Source of the DNA: Bacteroidia bacterium
GTDB taxonomy: Bacteria > Bacteroidota > Bacteroidia > UKL13-3
DNA length: 64,000 bases
Direction: 5' to 3'
NCBI GenBank assembly: GCA_021740845.1
Contig: JAIOYZ010000015.1
Coordinates: 36,902 to 100,901 of the forward strand
Position 1 is the stretch's first letter. Each line of letters starts with the position of its first letter. Positions 1 through 9,442 of the stretch are shown piece by piece. Both the position numbers and the translations under genes were made by a program. The notes under the pieces are model-generated. The model saw only the letters and a list, made by a program, of their open reading frames with translations, searched no databases and had not been told where the DNA came from.

Positions 1-374
1 AAAATGAATTGTCGAAAGTGGCTATAGATTGTGCAATAAAAGTGCATAGAAATCTGGGGCCTGGATTACTTGAATCAGTTTACAAAGAATGTTTGTATTT
101 TGAATTGGGTAAAATGAATCTATTAGTTGAGAAAGAAAAGCCCTTGCCAGTGGTTTATGAGAGCATAAAATTAGAATGTGGTTATCGAGCAGATATTGTC
201 ATTAATAATAAATTGATTTTGGAATTAAAATCGGTAGAAGGAATAAATGAAATTCATGTTGCTCAAACTTTAACTTATCTGAAGCTTTCTAGTTGTAAAT
301 TGGCTTTATTGATTAATTTTAATGTTTTATATTTAAAGGACGGTTTGAAAAGAATAATAAAGGGTAAGCTATAA
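1..374 (+). CDS. GxxExxY family protein, 5' end outside the window
   Basis: The frame is open from the first base and reads ..NELSKVAIDCAIKVHRN.., so the start codon lies upstream; the first in-window start-like codon is a TTG at 9. The GLLESVY stretch (GxLExxY) is the family signature. The middle (YRADIVINNKLILELKSVEGI) looks like the D-x(n)-ExK nuclease-like core that makes this family resemble PD-(D/E)XK enzymes. Its role is unknown in the literature; it is very common in Bacteroidota, often near polysaccharide genes, as here upstream of a sugar aminotransferase. Family assignment is firm, function is not. Confidence 0.85.
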   Translation, partial: NELSKVAIDCAIKVHRNLGPGLLESVYKECLYFELGKMNLLVEKEKPLPVVYESIKLECGYRADIVINNKLILELKSVEGINEIHVAQTLTYLKLSSCKLALLINFNVLYLKDGLKRIIKGKL

Positions 375-376
375 TG

Positions 377-417
377 ACTTTGTGTTCTTTGTGAAAATCT
401 TTGTGTCCTTTGTGTTT
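377..417 (+). repeat. degenerate CTTTGTG repeat
   Basis: Four near-copies of CTTTGTG(T) follow one another between the GxxExxY gene and the aminotransferase. Degenerate repeats of this kind are seen between genes in many Bacteroidota. No function can be read from it. Confidence 0.6.
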
Positions 418-453
418 AAAAAAATCTATGAACACCGTGAGAAAGGGTAACCT

Positions 454-1695
454 ATGAAAATACAAATGGTTGACTTAAAAAGTCAGTACGAAAAAATTAA
501 GAGTGAAGTAGATAATGGAATCCAAGAAGTAATTAATAATACCCAGTTTATTAAAGGTCCGCAAATAAAGCAATTTGAAGATGCTTTGGCACTTGAATTG
601 GGTGTTAAGCATGTGATTGCATGTGCTAATGGCACTGATGCCTTACAAATTGCTATGATGGGTCTAGGGTTGAAACCTGGTGATGAAATAATTTTGCCTG
701 TATTTACATATGTAGCTACCGCGGAAGTGATTGCTTTGTTAGGACTAACACCCGTAATGGTGGATGTGGATCCTGATACATTTTGTATTGATGTTAATTT
801 GATTGAATCGAAAATAACATGCAAAACAAAAGCTATAGTGCCGGTTCATTTGTTTGGGCAATGTGCGGATATGGATGCCATAATGGAGATTGCGAATAAG
901 CATAATTTGTTTGTAATTGAGGATACGGCTCAAGCGATTGGCGCTGTTTATAGAAGCGAGAAGCGAGATACGAGAGACGAGAAAAGAGTGTCCAGAAGCC
1001 AGGAGTCAGAATCCAGCCATTCGGCAAGCTCAGGGACTATTCAGATTTTAGATTATAACAGCCAGGAGCCAGAAGCCAGAAGCCAGTGGCAAAGTGCTGG
1101 TTCTATCGGGAACATCGGTACAACCTCCTTCTTCCCAAGCAAGAACCTCGGTTGTTATGGTGATGGTGGAGCGTTAATGACCAATGATGATGAGTTGGCT
1201 AAGAAAATTAGAATGATTTGCAACCATGGCCAAAGTGTTCAATATGTACATGATGTAATTGGGGTAAATTCAAGATTGGATTCTATTCAAGCTGCCATCC
1301 TAAATGCCAAGTTGCCTCATCTAAAAAGTTACGAATTAGCGAGAAATGAAGCAGCAAACCTTTACGATAAGCTTTTAGGTAATATACCAAATATTGTTAT
1401 CCCAAAACGTAATACCAACTCTACCCATGTTTTTCATCAATACACCTTAAAGATAGTTAATTTGGACAGAGATTCTCTTAGGAAAAAGCTGGCTGATGCA
1501 GGAATACCTTCTATGGTTTATTATCCAATTGAATTACATAAGCAAAATGCTTTTTCCTCTTTTCATCAAGATGGAGATTTTTATCCTGTAAGTGAAATGC
1601 TTTGTCAATCTGTTTTATCATTGCCAATACACACTGAAATGACACATGAAATGGTGGAATACATTTGCAAACATTTAATTGATTCAATAAATTAG
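454..1695 (+). CDS. DegT/DnrJ/EryC1/StrS-type PLP sugar aminotransferase with an in-frame repeat insertion
   Basis: A PLP-dependent aminotransferase of the family that makes amino sugars on nucleotide-sugar precursors for surface polysaccharide. The fold markers are present: the N-terminal QMVDLKSQY, ANGTDAL (about 58-64), the FVIEDTAQAIGA loop, and SFFPSKNLG with the PLP lysine at about K230. Homologues carry only a short loop between AIGA and AGSIGNIG. Here about 40-45 extra residues rich in R, E, S and Q sit there (from R167), encoded by DNA nearly identical to intergenic repeats near 12.4 kb. The insertion keeps frame and precedes the active-site lysine. Whether the enzyme still works cannot be told. 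It stands alone, followed by a terminator; the exact sugar substrate is not deducible. Confidence 0.9.
   Translation: MKIQMVDLKSQYEKIKSEVDNGIQEVINNTQFIKGPQIKQFEDALALELGVKHVIACANGTDALQIAMMGLGLKPGDEIILPVFTYVATAEVIALLGLTPVMVDVDPDTFCIDVNLIESKITCKTKAIVPVHLFGQCADMDAIMEIANKHNLFVIEDTAQAIGAVYRSEKRDTRDEKRVSRSQESESSHSASSGTIQILDYNSQEPEARSQWQSAGSIGNIGTTSFFPSKNLGCYGDGGALMTNDDELAKKIRMICNHGQSVQYVHDVIGVNSRLDSIQAAILNAKLPHLKSYELARNEAANLYDKLLGNIPNIVIPKRNTNSTHVFHQYTLKIVNLDRDSLRKKLADAGIPSMVYYPIELHKQNAFSSFHQDGDFYPVSEMLCQSVLSLPIHTEMTHEMVEYICKHLIDSIN
952..1095 (+). repeat. interspersed repeat inserted inside the aminotransferase gene
   Basis: Bases 952-985 match 12,418-12,451 (intergenic) with one mismatch in 34. 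The following GTCCAGAAGCCAGGAGTC-type sequence resembles the repeat debris at 10,505-10,530. The insert length is a multiple of three as read in the intact ORF, and it adds a low-complexity charged loop to the protein. The right boundary is approximate. Confidence 0.75.
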
Positions 1696-1733
1696 ATAGA
1701 ATTATAAGTTAATTTCAATCAAATTTTTTTAAG

Positions 1734-1765
1734 AAGCCCGGGCTAAAAAGTTCGGGCTTTTTGTT
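1734..1765 (+). terminator. intrinsic terminator after the aminotransferase
   Basis: AAGCCCG and CGGGCTT form a stem with a short A-rich loop, followed by TTTTTGTTTTT. It lies 39 bases after the aminotransferase stop codon. Confidence 0.8.
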
Positions 1766-2038
1766 TTTATTTTATAAATCCGCGCCATGAAATATAAAGT
1801 GTAGATGGTGCATTAGTTAGGCAAGCCAACCTACCTAACACCTAAAACTTAAAACTTAACACTTAAAACTACCAACCCACAACATTTCCCTACACTACCT
1901 GCAGCTAAAGCTGTAGGCTATTGATTTTTTTAAAACTTAAAACTTAAAACTTTCTTCATTATCCCATAAACACGATTAACTTTATGTAATTGGAAGTTTG
2001 GTGCTTTGAGCTAAGGAATTTTGATTTAAATTGCATCA
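1766..2038. repeat. intergenic region with one copy of the CTGCAGCTAAAGCTGTAG repeat
   Basis: About 270 bases without a gene. They hold a copy (about 1,876-1,955) of the unit that is tandemly repeated at 12.68-12.9 kb: ACAACATTTCCCTACACTAC, then the imperfect palindrome CTGCAGCTAAAGCTGTAG, then TTGATTTTT and several AAAACTT words. Bases 1,957-2,038 must contain the promoter of the giant adhesin; TAACTTTA near 1,977 is only an approximate match to the -7 element. Confidence 0.65.
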
Positions 2039-5000
2039 ATGAAAAATTGGCCAAAGGTCTTGCTAGTTTTTGTTCAATTGGGAATGGTGCTTTTTGGTGT
2101 GAACTCTGTTAACGCTCAGTCCATTTCCAATTTGAGAGTTTCAGGAAACCCTCTTGGTTTTTGTCCTGGGCAATCCTATACCTTCCTTTTTGATACTCTT
2201 GGTCCAATTGGTCCGTCCACTTTTCAAATTCAGGTTTCTAATTCTTCTGGGTCATTTAGTAGCCCAATTGCGAGCGCTAGTGGAAGCTCAACATCCATAA
2301 ATTTACTTATTCCAAATAGTGCTTCATCGGGTGCTAACTATGCCTTTAGGGTTATAAGAACTTCCCCAAGTCTTTTGGTTTCTGATACACTCAAGAATAA
2401 ATTGATTTCTAAGCCAACTCCTTCATTTTCTTTTTCCCCCAATGCTGCTTGTCCTGATAACGATGTGAGTTTTACCAATTCTAGCACAGGAAATGGATCC
2501 TTAAACTATGCTTGGAATTTTGCCAGAACCTATACTTATGGTGCGCCTGTGGCTAGTTCAATTGCTAGTCCTGTGGTTCGGTTCAACCCGTTTTATGGAG
2601 GTGCAACTGTAAGTTATGAAGTACAATTAGTTGTTACAGATGCTTATGGTTGTAAGGATAGCACTTCTCAGAATGTGGGTGTAAAGCAAAGGCCGCTTGC
2701 CCAATTGGCCGATTCCAATATTTTCTCTTCGCCTCCTTTTTCTAATTGCCAGGGTAGCCCGAGCGCAAGCAATCCGCAGTTTAGATTAACGGTAGATAAT
2801 CAATGTCAGGTTCAAAATACCATTGCCTCCATTTCTATTAATTGGGGTGAGGGCACACCAGTTAGTTTCCCCGGAACTTTTTTACAAACTAGTTATACGT
2901 ATACTACTTTAGGTGCTTATAATTTGGAGCTAACTGCTACCAATAATAATGGATGTATTACTACACAATCGTATGCTGTAAGCAATCAAATAAATCCCAC
3001 TTTAACCTTAAGCGGACCAGCAAACAAGCAAGGTTGCGCGCCTTTTGTGTATCCCATTGTGATGAACAATCATCATAGCAATTCGGGAGGAACTTACTAT
3101 GTTTTTGATTTTGATGATGGGAGTCCTTTATTGCGCATTGATACTCTTGGTTCAGACACTATTTGGCATACCTTTATTAACAATTCTTGTAGCAAACCGG
3201 GGGGCGCATATATTGTTAAAGCAAAAGCTTATAATTTATGCGATAGTACTCCTGCCTCTTTGGGGAATTTTAGAATTTATGCCAAACCAAGGGCTGGATT
3301 TAGTTTGGGTTCTGATACCATTATTTGTGCAAACTCTTCCATTGCTCCAATAAATACAACCCAATCGGCACAGTATGGATTATCATGCGCAACCACTACC
3401 AATTACCAATGGACTTTCACTGGAGGAGTACCAGCCACGAGCACTGCTTCAACTCCGCCAAGTATTAGCTATGCCTTGCCAGGAAATTACCCCATTCGCT
3501 TAATAGCAAGCAATCCTTGTGGGAACGATACGTTTATTAAAACTGTTTGTGTTCAAGCCGCACCTACTGCTAATTTTTCATTTTCTCAATTGCCAAGCAG
3601 CAAATGTTCAGAGAGCGTTTTGAACCTAAACAATATATCTAGTACCCTAACACAATGTTTGCCAGGCCAATTTTTGTGGGAAGTAAGAGATAGTGCCAGC
3701 AATACTTTAATTAATCCCGGGTTGAAGTTTATTTACTTAGCAGGAAATGCAGATACACTTGAGCCTACCCTTAAATTTTTGAAAGCAGGCAAATACCGTT
3801 TGCGATTGAAAGTTACCAATGCATGTGGGGTTCATACAAAAGATAGCATATTAACTGTTAAAGATATTCCTAAAGTGGTTCTTCCTGCACCACAAACTTA
3901 TTGCGATACGACACAAATTGAGTTTAATGGACTACAATCCAATCATGTGGCAAATTATGATAGTAGTTTTGGTAGTTTAACGGCATTTGCTTGGACAATT
4001 TCCCCCAGTTCTTTTGCCTTTGTTTCTGGCAATGCGAGCAGCAAATCGCCAAAGATAAAATTGTATGGAAATGGAGTGAGTTCTCAAGATTATCAAATAA
4101 TCCATACTGCCCAAAATGAGTGTGGTTTTTCATTGGCAGATACACAATTGGTAAGCATAAACGCTCAATCGCATACCATTGCTTCTGCTACAGATACCAT
4201 GATTTGTTCGGGAGCAAGTACCTCCATTTCTTTATCGAGCAGTTTGCCAAGTGGAGTAACTTATACTTGGCGTGCCTTTGCTAGTTCTCCTAATCTTAGT
4301 GGGTATTCTAATCAAACCACTGGAGTAAGCGGACCAATTAATCAGGTTCTAAATTTGGTTGGTAATTCTGTGGAATATGTCACCTATAGAATTGTAGCTA
4401 AACATGCCGCTACCAATTGTATTGGCGATTCGGTTGATATTAGAATTTACCTGCAAACCCCAATTGGAAACAATAGTATCTCTGGCTCTGCAGCCTATTG
4501 TATTGGAGGTGTTTCACCAACTCAAATAGGTCAAGTGCCAATTGGTGGAAATGGATTTTATAGTTTTCAATGGCAAAAATGGAATGGAAGTTCTTGGGTA
4601 AATACAGGCGTTTCGGATACCTTAAAAGATTATACTCCACCATATTTGGTTCAAACCGAATTTTACAGAAGGCAAGTAACAAGTGGATGGTGCAATGGGA
4701 GTTTGGGCTCTTTTAGCAATATAGATACCTTATTAATTTACCAAAAACCAATAGTAAATGCTGGCTTAGATTTTTATAAATGTAAGAATGAAACCAACTT
4801 CAAATTACAAGGAATTCCTGCTGGTGGCAATTGGTTTGGAACACATGTTTATGCTGGAGATAGTTTTAATTTAACAGCTGCAAGCGCAGGTATTTATTCG
4901 TTAATTTATTCGTATACCAATGCAAATTCTTGTTCCAATTCTGATACCGTAAACCTAAGAATTTTCAGTTTTCCAACAGTTAATGCAGGTTCAGATTTTT

Positions 5001-8000
5001 CTATTTGTGAAGGTCCGGATTCTTTATTATTAACTGGTTTTACGCCCGCTGGTGGCACTTGGTTAGGATTAGGAATTACCACAACAAATTACTTTAAACC
5101 AGCAGTAACAGGGGCTGGTTTGTTTAATTTAGTTTATCAATACAACGATACAAATGGATGTGTGGGTAGAGACACTATACAGGTAAGGGTATTTGCAAAG
5201 CCCAATCCAAATTTCGCATTGCAAACACAATATTGCCCTAACGATACACAAACTCTATTTTCGGTTCATAATTTCTCATCCACCATTATTTCTTATACTT
5301 GGCAAGTGAGCAATTTGGGTGGATTTTCCAATACAATTTTAAGTAGTTTTTCCATTTCGAATCCACTAGTAACTTTACCCGAAAACCAAGGTAATTCGGA
5401 TATCAATTATAGTCTTAAATTACTTGTTATTAGTGCCGATGGATGCAAGGATAGTATTACAAAAAATACCTTTTTGAGAAGGAGGCCGGATGCGCAATTT
5501 TCTGCCAATGGCCTTGGAAATTGTGGACCTTTAACCATCGGCTTGAGCAATGCCACCAATAATGTAAGTAGCAGATGGCAATGGACGGTTTTACCTAATA
5601 GTGGTGTATTGGTTCAAACCGATACTAGCCAAAACCCAAGTGTATTTTTACCCGAAAATTTAAGTAGTGCAAGCATTAACTACCAGCTAAAATTAATTGC
5701 ATTTAGAAACGATTTAACCCTGAGTTGCTCGGATACTAACACGCAATTTAATTCACTTTACCCACGACCAAATGCTGATTTTTCTATCAATCCTTTAGAT
5801 AGCGGTTGCGGCCCATTTTCGGCAAGTTTTATAAATCTGTCTGATCCAAAAAACGCGGAAAGTATTGCTAGCATGAGCTTCAATTGGGACTTTGGGGCAA
5901 AGGGAAATGATACCACAAAAAATGCTTCTCGGGTTTATACAAATACAGGTATTGTAGATAGTGTTTATGAGGTGAAATTAATTGCTACAAGTGCTTGGGG
6001 TTGTAAGGATACAGTCGATAAACAAGTGATTGTTAAGCCCAATGCTAAGGCAAGTTTTAGTACTGGAATTACGGTTTCTTGTGCACCTTTTTCTATTAAT
6101 TCAAGTGCTGTAATTGCACAAGATTTTCCTGCTGCAAATGGTATTTATTCTTGGTATGCCAATGGGGTTTTACTTGGAACTGGAATTACTTTTCCGGGTT
6201 ATCTTTTGGCTAACCCAAGCGATAGTGTAGAGATAAAATTAAAGGTGCTTAGCAAGAATGGATGTTTAGCAGATAGTGTCTCGCAAAAATATTTTACCAT
6301 AGAAAATCCAAGGCCTAATTTTTATGCAGTGGATAGCATTGCATGTAGTGGTTCAAGCATTGATTTAATAAATACCTCTATACCATTAAGCGGACTAAAT
6401 TATAGATGGGAATTGGGTTCAAGTAATACTATTTCTACTGCTCTTAATCCACAAATAAATGTAAGAAATTTTGCAACATTGGATACTGTTTTTGTAGTTA
6501 AATTAGTAGGAATTGCAGGTGGAAGTGGTTGCTTGGATTCTATAAGTAAATCCATTTTAATTAAGCCCTTGCCAAAGGTTAATTTTACTTTGAGTGATAC
6601 CTTTGCCTGTTATCCTAAAACAGTTTTAGCAAGCAATACAAGCGGTGTAATTCCGAGTATAAATAACCTAAGTTTTAAGTGGAGTTTATTAGAAACGGGT
6701 GCAAGTTTGAGCAATGATACAAGTTCCATTCAAACACAAGTTTCTTTTGTAGATAACCAAAGTGGTTTTTCAAATTTTTATACCTTGAAACTTAAGGTGG
6801 CAAGTGATTTTGGATGTTGGGATAGTCTTACTAAAAGCCTACGAATTCCAACTAGACCCATTGCTAATTTCACTTTTGTGAGCGATAGTTTTTGTGGAGG
6901 AATCAATTTTAATGCAAGTAATACCAGTGAATATTCAAGCACGTATTTATGGGGTAGTCCGCATGCTGCTGTAAGTTTTAATAATGTAAATCTGTTTGAA
7001 CCAAACCTAAGTTTTGCCTCACATTATGGGTTGCAAGATTCTATCTATTCCGTTCAATTGATTGCAAGTACAGCAGATGATTGCTACGATACCAACGAAG
7101 TTTCTGTAAAGGTTTTTCCATTGCCTACCAGTAGTTTTTATACAAATTTAGATAGCGGTTGTGCAAGATTTGATGCGGTATTAAAAATAAATGCAATCGT
7201 AAAAACACCAGCAACTTTTTTATGGAATTTGGGTGATGGAAACCAAGTTACTTCGGTTCAAGATTCCGTTGTTCATGGTTTTTTGGGAGCGCAAAATAGG
7301 GATACAAGTTATAGCATTCAGTTGATAACTGTGTCGGAAAATGGGTGTAAAGATACCTTGGTTCAAACCAATTTTATAAAAGTTTTGGGTGAACCAAAAT
7401 CTGTTTTTACCACCAATGTAGATACCAGTTGTTCGCCAATTGGTTTATACGTTTTGAACCAAAGTTATGGTTCACCACAAAATTATTTATGGGATTTTGG
7501 AAATGGAGAAACTAGCAATTTGGCTGAGCCAATTAATTTGCCAATTGTTTATTCTGCCTATGATAGCATTACAACTTTTGTCGTTAAATTGGCGGTTTCA
7601 AATCTGTGCGGAGCGGATACCAGTGAAAAGAATTTAACTGTTTTACCCGATTTGGTTCAAGCCAAATTTAATGCCTCTGCCAAGCTAGGATGCGAAAGTT
7701 TGCGAGTTGTTTTTACCGATAATAGCACAGCAGGCGAAAATATAGCTTGGGATTTTGGCGATGGATTTACCTCCACAACTAGAAATCCTATTCATACATA
7801 TACTGCACCAGGCACGTATTTAGCAAAGCAATATGTGAGCAACAATTGCAATTTTGATACAACAAGTATTTTGATTACGGTTTATCCAAAACCCAATTTT
7901 AGTTTGAACCCAATAGCCAATCCAATTTGTGAGAGGAATGCTATTCAGTTTGGTGTTCAATTGGTGGATACTGGCTCCATAGTTTGGCATTTTGGCGACG

Positions 8001-9442
8001 GAGATTCATCTACCTCTTATAGCCCAAACCATAAGTATTTAGGTTCAGGTAAATTTGTTTACGAAGCAATTGTTACCTCTAATTATTCTAATTGTTCCAA
8101 CACCATTATAGATAGCTTATTTGTTTTGCCGCTTCCAAGTGTTTCTATTTTGGTAGATACCAATAGAGGATGTTTGGGTCAGGCGTTTCAATATAGTTTA
8201 AACAGCAATGGAAACCATTATTATTCCTGGGATTTTGGCGATAGTTCTTACACAGTTGGTGAAACAGTTGCACCACATGTTTATTCAAGTTCTGGAACGC
8301 ATTTAGTGAAATTGGTGGGCACATCAGTAGAAGGTTGCCAAGACTCAAGTGTTTTGCCAATTACGGTTTGGCCTAACCCAATTGCTCAATTTGATTATAC
8401 TCCAAAAGATACCTGTGCTGGTCCTTCTTGGGTTAGGTTTACCAATTTATCTATTGGCGCAAATGCTTACCATTGGGATTTTGGAAATGGCAATACCAGC
8501 ACCGCTTTAAACGGCTTTGAGTATTACCAAGGGTTGGCAAAATATCCTATTCAATTAATTGCCACCAATACTTTTTATTGCAGCGATACCTTGGTTCAAA
8601 CCTTTGAAATTTTAAATAAACCCATAGCCTTTTTTAGCTTTTTAGACTCTAGCGGATGCTTGCCCTACCAAGTAGATTTTACAAATAGCAGCGTAGGCGG
8701 TTCTAAATATGTTTGGTATTTTGGAGATGGCAATCAATCAACAGATGAGAATCCTAGTCATGTTTATACAACGCCTGGTATTTACCATGTAACTTTATTT
8801 TTACAACCCGGCAACGTGTGCAACGATAGCTTTACACATCCTCGTCCGATTAAAATTGATGAGAAAGTTGGGCTCACTTTTACCCACGAATTAATAGAAG
8901 ATAAGAAGCCGTATAGGGAAGTGATTTTTAAAACTAGCGCTTTTAACAATTACAATTATGTTTGGGAATTTGGCGATGGAACCAAAGGTTTTGGAGAAAG
9001 CACTTTTCATCGCTATGCCGAGAAAGATTCGGGATGTTTTAATGTGGTGATGTTTGTAAACACCAGCAATAATTGCGATACCAGTTTTATAGATAGTATT
9101 TGTTTGCCATCTTATTGGGAAGGTTTGTATGTTCCCAATGCATTTACACCTGATTATGGAAGTGAGGAAGTGCGGGTGTTTAAGCCAGCAGGAGTGGAGT
9201 TAATTTCTTATCATATTAAGATTTACAACAAGTGGGGCGAATTGGTTTGGGAGAGCAATGGCTTACAAAATGGTTCTCCAGCAGAAGGTTGGAATGGAGT
9301 TGATTTAAATGGCGTTCCTTGCATGGCCGGAACCTATATTTGGGATATTGAAGCGGCTTTTAGCAGTGGGAAAACTTGGGATGGAATGGAGCAAAAGAAA
9401 GATAATTTTTATAGACGAGGTAGCTTAAACTTGATACGATGA
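2039..9442 (+). CDS. giant PKD-repeat surface adhesin with T9SS type-B (gliding-motility) C-terminal domain
   Basis: A 2,467-residue secreted protein. Residues 1-26 are a signal peptide ending in VNAQS. The body is a chain of beta-sandwich repeats with paired cysteines and, toward the C-terminus, clear PKD signatures (WDFGDG, WHFGDG, WDFGDS, WDFGNG, WYFGDG, WEFGDG). The last ~95 residues, from YVPNAFTPD through KWGELVWES to TYIWDIEA, are the gliding motility-associated type-B sorting domain that directs export by the type IX secretion system and retention at the surface. Its stop codon overlaps the start of a PorP/SprF gene, the usual partner in this architecture (compare SprB/SprF). Likely a cell-surface adhesin or motility filament protein; ligand unknown. 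Confidence 0.92.
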   Translation: MKNWPKVLLVFVQLGMVLFGVNSVNAQSISNLRVSGNPLGFCPGQSYTFLFDTLGPIGPSTFQIQVSNSSGSFSSPIASASGSSTSINLLIPNSASSGANYAFRVIRTSPSLLVSDTLKNKLISKPTPSFSFSPNAACPDNDVSFTNSSTGNGSLNYAWNFARTYTYGAPVASSIASPVVRFNPFYGGATVSYEVQLVVTDAYGCKDSTSQNVGVKQRPLAQLADSNIFSSPPFSNCQGSPSASNPQFRLTVDNQCQVQNTIASISINWGEGTPVSFPGTFLQTSYTYTTLGAYNLELTATNNNGCITTQSYAVSNQINPTLTLSGPANKQGCAPFVYPIVMNNHHSNSGGTYYVFDFDDGSPLLRIDTLGSDTIWHTFINNSCSKPGGAYIVKAKAYNLCDSTPASLGNFRIYAKPRAGFSLGSDTIICANSSIAPINTTQSAQYGLSCATTTNYQWTFTGGVPATSTASTPPSISYALPGNYPIRLIASNPCGNDTFIKTVCVQAAPTANFSFSQLPSSKCSESVLNLNNISSTLTQCLPGQFLWEVRDSASNTLINPGLKFIYLAGNADTLEPTLKFLKAGKYRLRLKVTNACGVHTKDSILTVKDIPKVVLPAPQTYCDTTQIEFNGLQSNHVANYDSSFGSLTAFAWTISPSSFAFVSGNASSKSPKIKLYGNGVSSQDYQIIHTAQNECGFSLADTQLVSINAQSHTIASATDTMICSGASTSISLSSSLPSGVTYTWRAFASSPNLSGYSNQTTGVSGPINQVLNLVGNSVEYVTYRIVAKHAATNCIGDSVDIRIYLQTPIGNNSISGSAAYCIGGVSPTQIGQVPIGGNGFYSFQWQKWNGSSWVNTGVSDTLKDYTPPYLVQTEFYRRQVTSGWCNGSLGSFSNIDTLLIYQKPIVNAGLDFYKCKNETNFKLQGIPAGGNWFGTHVYAGDSFNLTAASAGIYSLIYSYTNANSCSNSDTVNLRIFSFPTVNAGSDFSICEGPDSLLLTGFTPAGGTWLGLGITTTNYFKPAVTGAGLFNLVYQYNDTNGCVGRDTIQVRVFAKPNPNFALQTQYCPNDTQTLFSVHNFSSTIISYTWQVSNLGGFSNTILSSFSISNPLVTLPENQGNSDINYSLKLLVISADGCKDSITKNTFLRRRPDAQFSANGLGNCGPLTIGLSNATNNVSSRWQWTVLPNSGVLVQTDTSQNPSVFLPENLSSASINYQLKLIAFRNDLTLSCSDTNTQFNSLYPRPNADFSINPLDSGCGPFSASFINLSDPKNAESIASMSFNWDFGAKGNDTTKNASRVYTNTGIVDSVYEVKLIATSAWGCKDTVDKQVIVKPNAKASFSTGITVSCAPFSINSSAVIAQDFPAANGIYSWYANGVLLGTGITFPGYLLANPSDSVEIKLKVLSKNGCLADSVSQKYFTIENPRPNFYAVDSIACSGSSIDLINTSIPLSGLNYRWELGSSNTISTALNPQINVRNFATLDTVFVVKLVGIAGGSGCLDSISKSILIKPLPKVNFTLSDTFACYPKTVLASNTSGVIPSINNLSFKWSLLETGASLSNDTSSIQTQVSFVDNQSGFSNFYTLKLKVASDFGCWDSLTKSLRIPTRPIANFTFVSDSFCGGINFNASNTSEYSSTYLWGSPHAAVSFNNVNLFEPNLSFASHYGLQDSIYSVQLIASTADDCYDTNEVSVKVFPLPTSSFYTNLDSGCARFDAVLKINAIVKTPATFLWNLGDGNQVTSVQDSVVHGFLGAQNRDTSYSIQLITVSENGCKDTLVQTNFIKVLGEPKSVFTTNVDTSCSPIGLYVLNQSYGSPQNYLWDFGNGETSNLAEPINLPIVYSAYDSITTFVVKLAVSNLCGADTSEKNLTVLPDLVQAKFNASAKLGCESLRVVFTDNSTAGENIAWDFGDGFTSTTRNPIHTYTAPGTYLAKQYVSNNCNFDTTSILITVYPKPNFSLNPIANPICERNAIQFGVQLVDTGSIVWHFGDGDSSTSYSPNHKYLGSGKFVYEAIVTSNYSNCSNTIIDSLFVLPLPSVSILVDTNRGCLGQAFQYSLNSNGNHYYSWDFGDSSYTVGETVAPHVYSSSGTHLVKLVGTSVEGCQDSSVLPITVWPNPIAQFDYTPKDTCAGPSWVRFTNLSIGANAYHWDFGNGNTSTALNGFEYYQGLAKYPIQLIATNTFYCSDTLVQTFEILNKPIAFFSFLDSSGCLPYQVDFTNSSVGGSKYVWYFGDGNQSTDENPSHVYTTPGIYHVTLFLQPGNVCNDSFTHPRPIKIDEKVGLTFTHELIEDKKPYREVIFKTSAFNNYNYVWEFGDGTKGFGESTFHRYAEKDSGCFNVVMFVNTSNNCDTSFIDSICLPSYWEGLYVPNAFTPDYGSEEVRVFKPAGVELISYHIKIYNKWGELVWESNGLQNGSPAEGWNGVDLNGVPCMAGTYIWDIEAAFSSGKTWDGMEQKKDNFYRRGSLNLIR

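Noticed and set aside
483..1027. Minus-strand ORFs of 62-113 codons opposite the aminotransferase
   Set aside because: They lie fully antisense to a well-supported gene, share no motifs with known proteins and mirror the codon use of the real frame.
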